Shown one piece after another: positions 25,479 through 33,642 of a stretch of DNA of 64,000 nt. The stretch is taken from NCBI RefSeq assembly GCF_900102545.1, contig NZ_FNBN01000001.1, positions 854,477 to 918,476 of the forward strand. Direction: 5' to 3'. Both the position numbers and the translations under genes were made by a program. How positions within the stretch are numbered: position 1 is the first letter of the stretch; each line of letters opens with the position of its first letter. The notes under the pieces were generated by a model. That model ran no database searches and was not told the DNA's origin. It saw nothing but the letters and a program-made list of their open reading frames with translations. The stretch comes from Chitinophaga filiformis. Lineage in GTDB: Bacteria; Bacteroidota; Bacteroidia; Chitinophagales; Chitinophagaceae.

Positions 25479-26823
25479 GAAATTGAATAGTAAAAATAGT
25501 TCCTTTATTAATTTCACTCCTTACCGAGATGTTCCCATTTAATGCCGTGACCAGTAGTTTAACATAGCTCAGTCCAAGCCCATATCCTTTAACTTCATGT
25601 ACATTTTTCGACTGTACACGGTAAAACTTATCGAATATAAAAGGTAAATGAAACTGTTCAATCCCTTTACCATTATCCTGCACCTGCAATTGCCAGCCAT
25701 TAGCAATATGAAGAAACGTAACATCTATGCGAATGGTTCCATGTGAGTATTTAATTGCGTTATCCATGAGGCTACTCAAAATTGTATCTATAATAAAAGG
25801 GTCCGTATATGCAACTTCATTATTTAAAGAATTATGAATGGAAATTATATTTGGCGCATGCAGGTCAAACCGATCACATATTTCTACAGACAGATCGGTT
25901 AAATTAACAATCGTCCGCTGTGCATGCATGATACCATGTTCATATTTACTGACTTCTAATAAACGGTCTATGTCTTTATCCAGCTTGTCAAGTATGCTCA
26001 AATTGATATTTAAATACCTGTCAAGTCTCCCCGGATCTGATGAAGCTCCGAAACTCTTTAACGAATCTAATGATGATTTCAAAATTGTTAACGGGGTCCT
26101 TAATTCATGCGTAATATTGTTAATGAAATCATCCTTAAAATTGTTGAGCCGCATTTGACGGATAATCATCCTTCCCATAACAAAAAGACTTCCCGCAGAT
26201 AACAGTATCAGCATAAAGGAAATGCCAGCCGGAAGGATATGTTGCCTCCAAAGCATAAGCGATGAATTTTCAGGTATAGCCCGAACAACAACAACCGGAG
26301 ATCTGTGAAACTTTATGGGTACTGCAATTTCATTTTCTGAAAGACTGTCTGAAATTATGAGTCTAAATGTTACATCAATATTCTCCTTGCGTAGTTCCTG
26401 TTTATATATCAGACTTAGCGAATCAAGATTTAACGGCCGGCGAAATTGCTGTGATATCAACCGTCCCATGAGAACACTCGCCTCATCTATATTATATTCA
26501 TCAATTTTTACGGTTAAAAATTCAGCATGAAATGGTTTGACAACTGCAGGTGTATCAAAGGCAATAGAATCCCGGTTAGGTATTGTTCTCAGGAAAAAAG
26601 TAAGGGACGGATCTTTGTACTTTAATGACGTAGGAAGTTCACTTTGCTGCAGCTGGTACAGACTGATACTTCTCTGCAAGATATACTTTGATGATGTGAT
26701 AAAATTACGCTCACTGACTTTAAAGTTATTATATACCCAATAGACCTGGAACAACATGATCAGCAATACGGTTACTATAGCCATAAAGAATGTAAGCTTC
26801 AATCTTTTCCTCATAATTTTCAT
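25462..26823 (-). CDS. Sensor histidine kinase
   Basis: 453 residues. Two membrane helices (about 9-28 and 196-220) enclose an extracytoplasmic sensor region of about 165 residues with no recognised fold. Then come the dimerisation domain with NNITHELRTPLTILKSSL (phospho-acceptor His near 238) and an HATPase domain with the N box DNAIKYS, DNGKGIE and GYGLGLSYV. It belongs with the RprX-like kinases of Bacteroidota. The signal is unknown; the divergently read TlpA-like gene suggests envelope or redox stress. Confidence 0.93.
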   Translation of the reverse strand: MKIMRKRLKLTFFMAIVTVLLIMLFQVYWVYNNFKVSERNFITSSKYILQRSISLYQLQQSELPTSLKYKDPSLTFFLRTIPNRDSIAFDTPAVVKPFHAEFLTVKIDEYNIDEASVLMGRLISQQFRRPLNLDSLSLIYKQELRKENIDVTFRLIISDSLSENEIAVPIKFHRSPVVVVRAIPENSSLMLWRQHILPAGISFMLILLSAGSLFVMGRMIIRQMRLNNFKDDFINNITHELRTPLTILKSSLDSLKSFGASSDPGRLDRYLNINLSILDKLDKDIDRLLEVSKYEHGIMHAQRTIVNLTDLSVEICDRFDLHAPNIISIHNSLNNEVAYTDPFIIDTILSSLMDNAIKYSHGTIRIDVTFLHIANGWQLQVQDNGKGIEQFHLPFIFDKFYRVQSKNVHEVKGYGLGLSYVKLLVTALNGNISVRSEINKGTIFTIQFHDKKD

Positions 26824-26860
26824 TTAACACTAGTTAACAGAAAAGTGGATTTTGTTAACA
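26824..26860. promoter_or_regulatory. Direct TTAACA repeats, likely response-regulator operator
   Basis: TTAACA occurs at 26824-26829 and 26834-26839, exactly 10 bp apart, and again at 26855-26860, 21 bp further on. Helical-turn-spaced direct repeats are the usual binding pattern of OmpR/PhoB-type dimers. They occupy the 87-bp gap between the kinase gene and the divergent TlpA-like gene. Confidence 0.6.
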
Positions 26861-26880
26861 CTCAACCACATTCTGTCTGA

Positions 26881-26888
26881 TATTTTTG
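26881..26888 (+). promoter_or_regulatory. -7 element of the TlpA-like gene
   Basis: TATTTTTG fits TAnnTTTG and ends 22 nt before the start codon. A TTTG at 26851-26854 is 26 bp upstream, longer than ideal, which would suit an activator-dependent promoter with the TTAACA repeats just upstream. Confidence 0.55.
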
Positions 26889-26910
26889 ACATCGAAACAA
26901 AAAATCAATT

Positions 26911-27462
26911 ATGAGAACATTCTTTTTCTACCTGCTGTGTTTTTTCATTTTTACAACCATCGGATATGGCAAAACTCCTGTCGATACTACACTGAATATA
27001 CCAGCTCCTCAGTTCAGGATGGTAGATATAAACGGCAAAGTTGTCAGTCTCTCTGATTTTAAAAACAAAACCCTGATCGTGTATTTCTGGGCAACATGGT
27101 GTCATTATTGTCATAAAGATCTCCCGATGGTGAATAAAGTAGCAAAACAATATGCAAAGGATACCACTGTTGCCTTCCTTTTTGTGGACACTCGTGAGAA
27201 ATCAGCTGATTATAAAACCCTTGTGCAAAAAGGCATGGAAAAGCACAATTTTGACTTTCACGTCGTGTTTGATGAAAAAGGGAAAGACAGCATTCAAAAT
27301 AAATATTATACTGAGTTCGGAACAATAGGTATCCCTACACGATTTGTGATTGACCGGAATTCGATCATTCGTTATAAGTATATAGGATATGATGAAAGGC
27401 TTACTGAAGAAGAGGCTGCGGCGCTGTTTATTCGTTCAATAGAAGATACCAAAAAATTATAA
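26911..27462 (+). CDS. TlpA-like thiol-disulfide oxidoreductase
   Basis: 183 residues with an N-terminal signal sequence or anchor (about 1-21, ending TIGYGK). The thioredoxin fold begins with LNIPAPQFRMVDINGKVVSL. The redox motif is FWATWCHYCHKDLP with Cys64 and Cys67 (CHYC rather than the usual CxPC), and GIPTRFVIDRN gives the cis-proline loop. It should act in the periplasm on protein thiols or as a peroxiredoxin-type AhpC/TSA relative. It is divergent from the two-component system and probably part of its regulon. Confidence 0.9.
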   Translation: MRTFFFYLLCFFIFTTIGYGKTPVDTTLNIPAPQFRMVDINGKVVSLSDFKNKTLIVYFWATWCHYCHKDLPMVNKVAKQYAKDTTVAFLFVDTREKSADYKTLVQKGMEKHNFDFHVVFDEKGKDSIQNKYYTEFGTIGIPTRFVIDRNSIIRYKYIGYDERLTEEEAAALFIRSIEDTKKL

Positions 27463-27488
27463 AACTTATTAAACAGGAGACTAAAAAA

Positions 27489-27528
27489 GGGACAAACCAT
27501 CAGAAGTATGTTTTGTCCCTTTTTCGTT
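27489..27528 (+). terminator. Terminator after the TlpA-like gene, copy of the tRNA-Ser terminator
   Basis: GGGACAAACCAT (27489-27500) pairs with ATGTTTTGTCCC (27508-27519), then TTTTTCGTT. Over 40 positions it differs from the tRNA-Ser terminator (22801-22840) at only five. Confidence 0.9.
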
Positions 27529-27573
27529 CCCTTATAGATTGCTGTGGCACTCCATATACCTTCGCTTTCTCTT

Positions 27574-28446
27574 CTAACGGCTAACCTTTCTATCTAAAAA
27601 ATCTCTTATGATAGCGGCGATCTCGTCTCCGTTACTTTCGAGTGCGAAATGTCCAGCATTAAACAGATGATACTCCAGATTCTTGACATCCCTTTTATAT
27701 GCCTCAGCGCCGATTACCGGAAATATGTAATCGTTTTTACCATACACGATCAGCATCTCAGGATTGTGGTCACGAAAATATTGCTGCCATTCAGGGTATT
27801 TTGGAGGATTTGTCCTGTAATCATAAAAGAGATCCAGTTGGATCTGTCCGTTTTCAGGCCTCTCCAAATGGCGTAAATCGACCTCCCAGTTATCCGGACT
27901 GATTACGGAAGTGTCCGAAACGCCATGCGTATATTGCCACCTTAAACCTTCAGGATTGTGAAAGGTGCGTAGTGTATCTTCGGCAACTTTGTCATTCCTG
28001 TCTTTCCAATAAGCCTTGATAGGATCCCAGAAAGTCTCCAATCCTTCTTCGTAAGCACATCCATTTTGAACAATTATCGTCTCAACATTTTCGGGATGTT
28101 TCGAGGCTAACCTCCAACAAACAGGTGCACCATAATCCATTGCATAAAGACTATACCTTGAAATGTCTAACTTCTCCAGCAGTGTTTCGATAATTATTGC
28201 ATAGTTGTCAAACGTATAGGAGAAGTTAGCTATGGGAGGTTGTTCACTCCTGCCATAGCCGGGATAATCAGGAGCGATCAGATGATACTTGTCTGACAGA
28301 TCATTGATCAGATTCCTGAACATGTGCGATGATGCAGGATAACCATGCAAGAGAATGACGGTCGGTGCATCTTTAGGCCCCGCTTCGCGGTAGAAGATAT
28401 TGACACCATTAATGTCAATAAAATTATAGGTAGTCTTACTTTTCAT
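27574..28446 (-). CDS. Alpha/beta hydrolase, epoxide hydrolase/dehalogenase-like
   Basis: 290 residues. The oxyanion motif VILLHGYPASSHMFR is at about 29-43. The nucleophile elbow is YAMDYGAPV with aspartate instead of serine, as in epoxide hydrolases and haloalkane dehalogenases. The acid region is IVYGKNDYIFPV and the base histidine sits in NAGHFALES. A cap domain lies between about 130 and 210. The substrate is unknown. The gene lies 11 bp downstream of the remains of a second copy of the same family. Confidence 0.9.
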   Translation of the reverse strand: MKSKTTYNFIDINGVNIFYREAGPKDAPTVILLHGYPASSHMFRNLINDLSDKYHLIAPDYPGYGRSEQPPIANFSYTFDNYAIIIETLLEKLDISRYSLYAMDYGAPVCWRLASKHPENVETIIVQNGCAYEEGLETFWDPIKAYWKDRNDKVAEDTLRTFHNPEGLRWQYTHGVSDTSVISPDNWEVDLRHLERPENGQIQLDLFYDYRTNPPKYPEWQQYFRDHNPEMLIVYGKNDYIFPVIGAEAYKRDVKNLEYHLFNAGHFALESNGDEIAAIIRDFLDRKVSR

Positions 28447-28457
28447 TGTGGGATTTT

Positions 28458-28785
28458 TTATCCTTGAATAAAATGTTTTATTAAATCAGCTACGAATTCG
28501 TGATGCTCCTCAAGCAAAAAATGCCCGCCATCAATTTGAATTATTTTCGCGTCGGGCAGATCCCTTCCATAAGCATCCCCTCCAGGTGCGATGAACATAG
28601 CATCGTTTTTCCCCCATAATACCAGTGTATCAGGTTGGTGCTCCTTAAAATACTTATGCCATTCCCCGTACAGCGCAAGATTACTTCCATAATCCCTGAA
28701 AAGAGCAAGCTGTATTTCATCATTTCCGGCCCGGTCAAGATAGTATTAAAGTGATAATCGGGGATGACCGGATTGATAATTCAAA
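28458..28785 (-). pseudogene. Decayed alpha/beta hydrolase gene (3' fragment with frameshift)
   Basis: Reading the minus strand from about 28743 to the stop at 28458-28460 gives a clean C-terminal part of the same family as the next gene: RAGNDEIQLALFRDYGSN, LVLWGKNDAMFI, GGDAYGRDLPDAK, IDGGHFLLEEHHEFVADL. Just upstream, another frame continues the homology with VIPDYHFNTIL, so one base has been lost near 28741. No start codon and no N-terminal two thirds exist. It is a truncated tandem paralogue. Confidence 0.8.
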
Positions 28786-28881
28786 TTTGAAAAGAAGTAT
28801 GCGATCGGACAAATAACTTGAGTAATAGGAACGCTTATAATTTTAATTGTTCCTTTCTTTTCAGTCATATTCATTTGTATC

Positions 28882-29325
28882 TCAAAATTTTTCTACAACA
28901 GCAACTCCCGCAATGATCAGCAGCATGCCAAGACCACGCCAGATGTTCATAGAATGCTGCTCTGCAACCAGGATATTAAAATGATCAAGCAATACTGAAA
29001 TGATAACCTGTCCGGCTACCACGAGCCCAAACGTAAGTGCCATACCCAGTCTTGGAAGCGCAAGCATACTTATCGTAATGAATGCGGCACCAATCACACC
29101 GCCTCCTAACACAGAGGTAGCGGCGCTGCCCTTAAGCAGTTGCCAGGAGAACGTTTCTTTGGTAAAGGGAACATAAATGGCCATGGTGAGTGCCCCAACA
29201 ATAAAACAGATCATAGCGGCATAAATCGGGCTGACCATTGATTTTGCTAATTTTGCATTAAGGCCTCCCTGTAAAGGCAATAAAGCACCACATAAAAAGA
29301 CCACAAAAAGCCAGGCTATTTTCAT
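28882..29325 (-). CDS. DMT-superfamily transporter, YdcZ (DUF606) type
   Basis: 147 residues with four to five hydrophobic helices (about 4-24, 33-52, 68-90, 95-116, 126-144). The first has the QGGLNAKLAK motif and the third LGGGVIGAAFITISMLALPRLGMA, both typical of the small YdcZ members of the drug/metabolite transporter superfamily. These probably work as dimers; substrates are mostly unknown. It follows the AraC regulator gene after 34 bp and is likely in its operon. Confidence 0.85.
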   Translation of the reverse strand: MKIAWLFVVFLCGALLPLQGGLNAKLAKSMVSPIYAAMICFIVGALTMAIYVPFTKETFSWQLLKGSAATSVLGGGVIGAAFITISMLALPRLGMALTFGLVVAGQVIISVLLDHFNILVAEQHSMNIWRGLGMLLIIAGVAVVEKF

Positions 29326-29359
29326 AATTATATTTTTAAAGAGATAATCGATAATTCAT

Positions 29360-30229
29360 CTACATTGAAAAACCTTTTTTGAAGTCGGTAAAGTTTATGC
29401 CACAGCAGTTCTTAAAATACTTGCTGAAATGGGCAGGATTCCAAAATCCCAGGTCATAAGCTGTCTCCTTCAAACTATAACCTTCATGAAGGACCCTCCG
29501 TTTCGCTTCAAGAACAACGCGCTGCTGTATGTGATGGCTAGCCGTGCGGCCCGACAATTCTTTCACCACACCGTTCAGGTGGTTGGGGGATACCGCTAAG
29601 ATCTCTGCATACTCTTTAACCATTTTTTTAGAAGCGTAGTGCTTTTCCAGTTGTGTAAAAAATAGCTTAACCAGGTCAGATTTCCGGGACCTGTAAATAT
29701 CCTGACCGTCCTGCTTTAATTGCCGGCATAAATAAATCATGAATATCTTCAGGTATCCCCTCAGAATGTCTGAACGCAAATGCAGCATATTATTATACTC
29801 CTGTATCATTTTGTCCGCGAAGAATACCATTAAGGCTATTTCATCACCCGATATATGGACGATTGGTATGGAGTTAAACCGGTTAAAAAACGAATTGTGA
29901 AATAATCCCGCCAATCTGATATCAGTTAATTCAATGTACTCTTTAACGAAAGAGATCGCATACCCCTTTGCTTCCTCATCTATTTCCATTGTAAAAACCT
30001 GGCCAGGTCTCGCATAAAAAAATACGTTGTCATTTATAAGGAAAACATTTGTATCAAGACTTATTTTTACAACACCTTTCAGTATCCAAATAATCAGGTG
30101 CGTACCTTGGCAAAAAACCGGCGTTTCTCCTTCTCTATTCTTCTCAAGAAGCGATTGGATGGAATAAATTTGGAACGGCGCCTGCTCAGAAACCCGGCCC
30201 TCTTTTTTTAATATGCGGCTAATTTTCAT
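29360..30229 (-). CDS. AraC family transcriptional regulator
   Basis: 289 residues. An N-terminal cupin-like region (about 25-130: GTHLIIWILKGVVKIS, VFFYARPGQVFTME) is followed by a double helix-turn-helix at about 185-285: YAEILAVSPNHLNGVVKELSGRTASHHIQQRVVLEAKR and SLKETAYDLGFWNPAHFSKYFKNCCGINFTDF. It lies between the FMN-binding protein gene (18 bp away) and the DMT transporter, so it probably regulates this small operon. Confidence 0.92.
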   Translation of the reverse strand: MKISRILKKEGRVSEQAPFQIYSIQSLLEKNREGETPVFCQGTHLIIWILKGVVKISLDTNVFLINDNVFFYARPGQVFTMEIDEEAKGYAISFVKEYIELTDIRLAGLFHNSFFNRFNSIPIVHISGDEIALMVFFADKMIQEYNNMLHLRSDILRGYLKIFMIYLCRQLKQDGQDIYRSRKSDLVKLFFTQLEKHYASKKMVKEYAEILAVSPNHLNGVVKELSGRTASHHIQQRVVLEAKRRVLHEGYSLKETAYDLGFWNPAHFSKYFKNCCGINFTDFKKGFSM

Positions 30230-30247
30230 TTCAATAAATTTTTTCTA

Positions 30248-30865
30248 TTACTCGTCAGCCACTGATTTATCTTTCAATTTTTTTATTTCGGCTTCCAATT
30301 GCAAAATGTATTTGCTTTGTGAAGCAAATGCTTTATTGATTTCCTCAATGGAATACCGGGGCGTAATATGTTGCTGACAATTCCAATCGTAGGCATCTAC
30401 GTCAAATACCATCATTCTTTCAGGACGAAATTCATATCCTTCCAGGTCAAGTTGTGCATACAGCACAGGATCGTCCTCCAGTTCGACAATCCTGGTTTTG
30501 GCATACAATTTCAATCTTGTTCTGGTTGGATAATCCACCATGATCATTGCTACGTTATTGTTGGTGGTAATATTACCTACAGTGATATATTGGGCATTGC
30601 CTTTATAATCGATAATCCCCAGTTGTTTTGCATTCAGCACTTTAATAAATCCCGGGGAGCCACCCCGATGTTGTATATAGGGATATCCATTCTCTCCAAT
30701 GGTAGCCATATAAAAACTATCCCGGTCAGAGATGAAACCTATTTCATTCTCTGTGAGACCATCCACATAGCTTCTATTCTCCAGACGGGCATAGCTTTTA
30801 CGGCTACCCAATTTTTCCTGCATATCTCTGACAGCATCTGCAAATGCTAATGATGCATAATTCAT
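30248..30865 (-). CDS. Pyridoxamine 5'-phosphate oxidase-like flavin/FMN-binding protein
   Basis: 205 residues with a split-barrel fold of the PNPOx-like group: ENEIGFISDRDSFYMATIGENGYPYIQHRGGSPGF, then NNVAMIMVDYPTRTRLKLYAKTRIVEL and a C-terminal Cys/His segment WNCQQHITPRYS. Such proteins bind FMN or F420 and reduce small molecules; a general-stress or detoxifying role is plausible. The gene starts 2 bp after the stop codon of the small acidic protein gene and precedes the AraC gene by 18 bp. Confidence 0.87.
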   Translation of the reverse strand: MNYASLAFADAVRDMQEKLGSRKSYARLENRSYVDGLTENEIGFISDRDSFYMATIGENGYPYIQHRGGSPGFIKVLNAKQLGIIDYKGNAQYITVGNITTNNNVAMIMVDYPTRTRLKLYAKTRIVELEDDPVLYAQLDLEGYEFRPERMMVFDVDAYDWNCQQHITPRYSIEEINKAFASQSKYILQLEAEIKKLKDKSVADE

Positions 30866-30867
30866 TG

Positions 30868-31110
30868 TTATTTTATGATTTGGTTGTTCTCGATTTCATC
30901 GGAAGAGGCCTGATCAGATTTCGTAACTGTCGGTTTACCGACGATTGTTGTCAGATCCGGATATTGTGCCAATACTTCATCCCACATTGAATCGCCACAT
31001 TCATCGGGTATAACTATTTTGTCCGGTATTTGCTCATTCGAATCTTGCGACTCACCTGCATTAGGTTGTGGTTTTATTTCGACAGACCCGGTATTGTGCG
31101 AAAAACTCAT
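30868..31110 (-). CDS. Small acidic protein of unknown function
   Basis: 80 residues, rich in Asp, Glu, Ser, Gln and Pro, with no membrane segment and no cysteine pair. It reads MSFSHNTGSVEIKPQPNAGE, then a hydrophobic patch DSMWDEVLAQYPDLTTIVG. It is not recognised. The stop codon is 2 bp from the start of the PNPOx-like gene, so the two are very probably co-transcribed and the frame is likely real. Confidence 0.55.
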   Translation of the reverse strand: MSFSHNTGSVEIKPQPNAGESQDSNEQIPDKIVIPDECGDSMWDEVLAQYPDLTTIVGKPTVTKSDQASSDEIENNQIIK

Positions 31111-31517
31111 AAAAACAGATTTGAGCTAGAATGATGGAGGTATGTGTGTCTATTTCACATCAAAGCTCAGTTCTATAATCTGATTTCTAAAATCACTGTA
31201 TTAATCGGTGCTATCAAAAAATTAATATGCACACTGGAATCAAAAATGGTCAAGTTGAAAATCAGACGGGAGGATTTATGATGTGGGAAAAGCAATAGTA
31301 CAACTCCGAAAATATCGTGGTCATCGATTTTTACCTCCGATATTTTTGGAGCTTAGCGCCAGAATATTTCTCCACTCACCTCAAGATTTCCCGTGAGATA
31401 ATTGCTTTTCAATACATTGTGTATTTAAATTTCATTTTTATACTATTTATCGGCAAATGGCATTTAAATGGCTTATGTAACGCCTCAGTGCATAGTCAAT
31501 TAAAAAAACCTAACGCC
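31111..31517. other. Divergent intergenic region with dyad symmetry
   Basis: 407 bp between the minus-strand PNPOx operon and the LysR-type gene. An open frame in phase with the LysR gene extends back to 31317 but lacks family character. The notable element is the inverted repeat at 31304-31351. The rest is AT-rich with nothing recognised. Confidence 0.5.
31304..31351. promoter_or_regulatory. Inverted repeat with embedded -7 element upstream of the LysR-type gene
   Basis: CTCCGAAAATATCG (31304-31317) and CGATATTTTTGGAG (31338-31351) are complementary at 13 of 14 positions around a 20-bp centre. The right arm contains TATTTTTG (31341-31348), which fits TAnnTTTG. Such dyads are typical sites for LysR-type regulators, so autoregulation or control of the divergent operon is inferred. 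Confidence 0.5.
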
Positions 31518-32414
31518 ATGTTGAATTTAGAATGGTTTAGAACATTTAAAGCAATTTACGAGACGGGTAACCTATCTACTGCAGCGCAGGCACTATTTAT
31601 TTCCCAGCCCGGCGTAAGCGTTCATCTAAACTCTCTGGAAGCTTATACCGGGTACCGCTTGTTTGAACGGCTAACAAAAAAGATGATACCTACGGAACGG
31701 GGCATTATGCTGTATAATTGTATAATAGATCCTATCACCAAACTGCAGGAGGCAGAGGAATCGTTCCACAGGAATTCCAAAGTGGAAAAGCCAACGATCA
31801 GTGTAGGCATGGGATTCGAAATCTTTAAATATACCCTGGAAGAGCACCTTGCGCAATTACCTTTCAATCTCGTCTTACGGTTTGGCGATTATCGTCAGAT
31901 TCTGCAAGAACTTGACACCGGGAAGCTGGATCTGATATTGACTCCGATAAAGGGTAGTCAAACAAACCTGGAATATATACCGTTTACAAAAGAGCGTATC
32001 ATTTTAATTTGTGGCAATGAAACAGATACCGAACAGTTTGATCACCTGGTATTGACCAATGAAAGAACAGCAATCAGACAATGGCTGAAAGAGCAGATAT
32101 GGTATACCACTGCAGCCGACATGGAGTATCTTCAGCATTTCTGGATGGCGAATTTCGATTGCCTGCCAGATCTTAAGCCGAATTATGTAGTTCCTTATTT
32201 CTCTTCTATACTGCGTTGCCTCAGTAAAGGGAAAGGCTTCGCCGTGATACCGGATTTTCTTGCTAAAAAAGAACTTGCGCTTCAATCGGTCAAACTCGCC
32301 TGGGAGGGAAGTCCGCACGTTGAAAATACGCTGCATTTCGGCAAACGGAAAAAAACGGCATACCCTCATGAGATCAGGCAACTGGAACAAATACTGACTA
32401 TGAACTGGTTTTGA
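31518..32414 (+). CDS. LysR family transcriptional regulator
   Basis: 298 residues from the ATG at 31518 (MLNLEWFRTFKAIYETGNLS). The N-terminal winged helix is complete: STAAQALFISQPGVSVHLNSLEAYTGYRLFER. An effector-binding domain follows (about 90-295: KPTISVGMGFEIFKYTLEEHL, LDTGKLDLILTPIKGSQTNLE). It is read divergently from the PNPOx-AraC-DMT operon, the usual arrangement for a LysR target, with a dyad between them. Confidence 0.92.
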   Translation: MLNLEWFRTFKAIYETGNLSTAAQALFISQPGVSVHLNSLEAYTGYRLFERLTKKMIPTERGIMLYNCIIDPITKLQEAEESFHRNSKVEKPTISVGMGFEIFKYTLEEHLAQLPFNLVLRFGDYRQILQELDTGKLDLILTPIKGSQTNLEYIPFTKERIILICGNETDTEQFDHLVLTNERTAIRQWLKEQIWYTTAADMEYLQHFWMANFDCLPDLKPNYVVPYFSSILRCLSKGKGFAVIPDFLAKKELALQSVKLAWEGSPHVENTLHFGKRKKTAYPHEIRQLEQILTMNWF

Positions 32415-32529
32415 GAAGAGTCCCAAAGGAAGATTGATTTATATATCATATTAATCGGGCACACGTATAAATCTTTATGTTATTGCTCTGGCGTATTCCT
32501 ATGGCATTCTGTAACAAACCTTAAAACAG

Positions 32530-32555
32530 AAAAGCCGGAGCTAATTCCGGTTTTT
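32530..32555. terminator. Terminator between the LysR-type gene and the lipoprotein gene
   Basis: AAAAGCCGGAG (32530-32540) and TTCCGGTTTTT (32545-32555) form a short hairpin with a T-run, between convergent genes. Confidence 0.75.
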
Positions 32556-32559
32556 CTGA

Positions 32560-33642
32560 TTACTCTTTTGTTAAAACAATTGTCTCCTTATAAGGAAAAG
32601 CCTCAGTGGTTCCTCTCTGGATCCTGATCTTCAATCGGTTTTCTGTAAGCTCCAAAACAGTATATACCTCAAGATCGACCCCGTATCTTCCTCCTCCTGC
32701 TTTTCCATAAACAATATTCAATTGATTGGACTCTGCATTATAATAGTAGCGCCCTGTAACTAAACGGTCTATTCCTGGAGAAATGCTGTTTGCGTCAACA
32801 TAAACAAGGCTATCGCATGTCGAGAGGTCTAAGTTCAAACGCCTAACAGTTGTAAGAAAGCGGTCATTAAAATTGTTATCGCCGCCAAAATTATAGCTCG
32901 CTTCATGTACAGTGATATACCTGTCCGGATAATATACATCACCCTCATGACTTATACCAACGCCCATCAATTTACCATCCATACATCTGTAATGGCCAAT
33001 AACTGAATCAAGCGGTTTGACATATGTGGTTGTTTCTCTGTCAGGATATGTAATAGTGGAACTCTGAATGTTCCACTTTCCCACCAGTAACTGCCTGTAG
33101 TTATTGCTGCCTTTGGGCACTACTTTCAGATAAGTGGTCGCCTTATTACTCACCCACCTGCTACCAACATCACGATAAACACTATATTTTACAGTAAAGA
33201 TGCGGGGCAGAATATCTGCAGGTAATGTGGGCAATTGAATGACAATAGAACTATCATCCGCCTCCTTCGCGTTTGCGCCATCCGTAACTGGCGCCTTTCT
33301 ACCCGACAGAGGGCTATTAAAGTCAATCTCAAAGTAATGGTTGGCTTCTTCTATTTGTACATAAAAGCCATCAGCCTCTTTTCCTAAAACAAACGTCGGA
33401 GTGATAGCAACAAGACTGCCATTCTCTGCAATGATTGTATCCTGTTTATCTGCTATGATAGGCTGGCCAATATTATCCTCAGGTATTACTCCTTTAATAC
33501 GTGATTTGTAATGAAGTATTTTCAGGGAGTCAGAGAATGATTGAATGGTATCATTGTAAATGATATCAGGTTCTACAACGTCATTTTTACATGAATAAAA
33601 CATCATTAGGATGACAATCAATGTGGATGTGAGAAACTTCAT
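32560..33642 (-). CDS. Lipoprotein with lipocalin-like C-terminal part
   Basis: 360 residues. The signal peptide ends FYSC with the lipid cysteine at 18. The middle (about 40-180) looks like an Ig-like or DUF4998-type beta domain with a long disordered Asp/Glu stretch near 120-130. From about residue 185 the sequence LLVGKWNIQSSTITYPD to LEVYTVLELTENRLKIRIQ resembles the lipocalin-like lipoproteins of Bacteroidota. Function is unknown. It stands alone; a promoter is seen about 290 bp upstream. Confidence 0.75.
   Translation of the reverse strand: MKFLTSTLIVILMMFYSCKNDVVEPDIIYNDTIQSFSDSLKILHYKSRIKGVIPEDNIGQPIIADKQDTIIAENGSLVAITPTFVLGKEADGFYVQIEEANHYFEIDFNSPLSGRKAPVTDGANAKEADDSSIVIQLPTLPADILPRIFTVKYSVYRDVGSRWVSNKATTYLKVVPKGSNNYRQLLVGKWNIQSSTITYPDRETTTYVKPLDSVIGHYRCMDGKLMGVGISHEGDVYYPDRYITVHEASYNFGGDNNFNDRFLTTVRRLNLDLSTCDSLVYVDANSISPGIDRLVTGRYYYNAESNQLNIVYGKAGGGRYGVDLEVYTVLELTENRLKIRIQRGTTEAFPYKETIVLTKE

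Noticed and set aside
23451..27462. An integrative element carrying its own integrase or transposase
   Set aside because: No recombinase, relaxase or phage gene is present between the duplicated hairpins; only the flank duplication hints at insertion.
31317..31517. N-terminal extension of the LysR-type regulator by 67 residues
   Set aside because: The extension crosses the dyad and promoter element, and the family always begins at the helix-turn-helix starting MLNLEWF.
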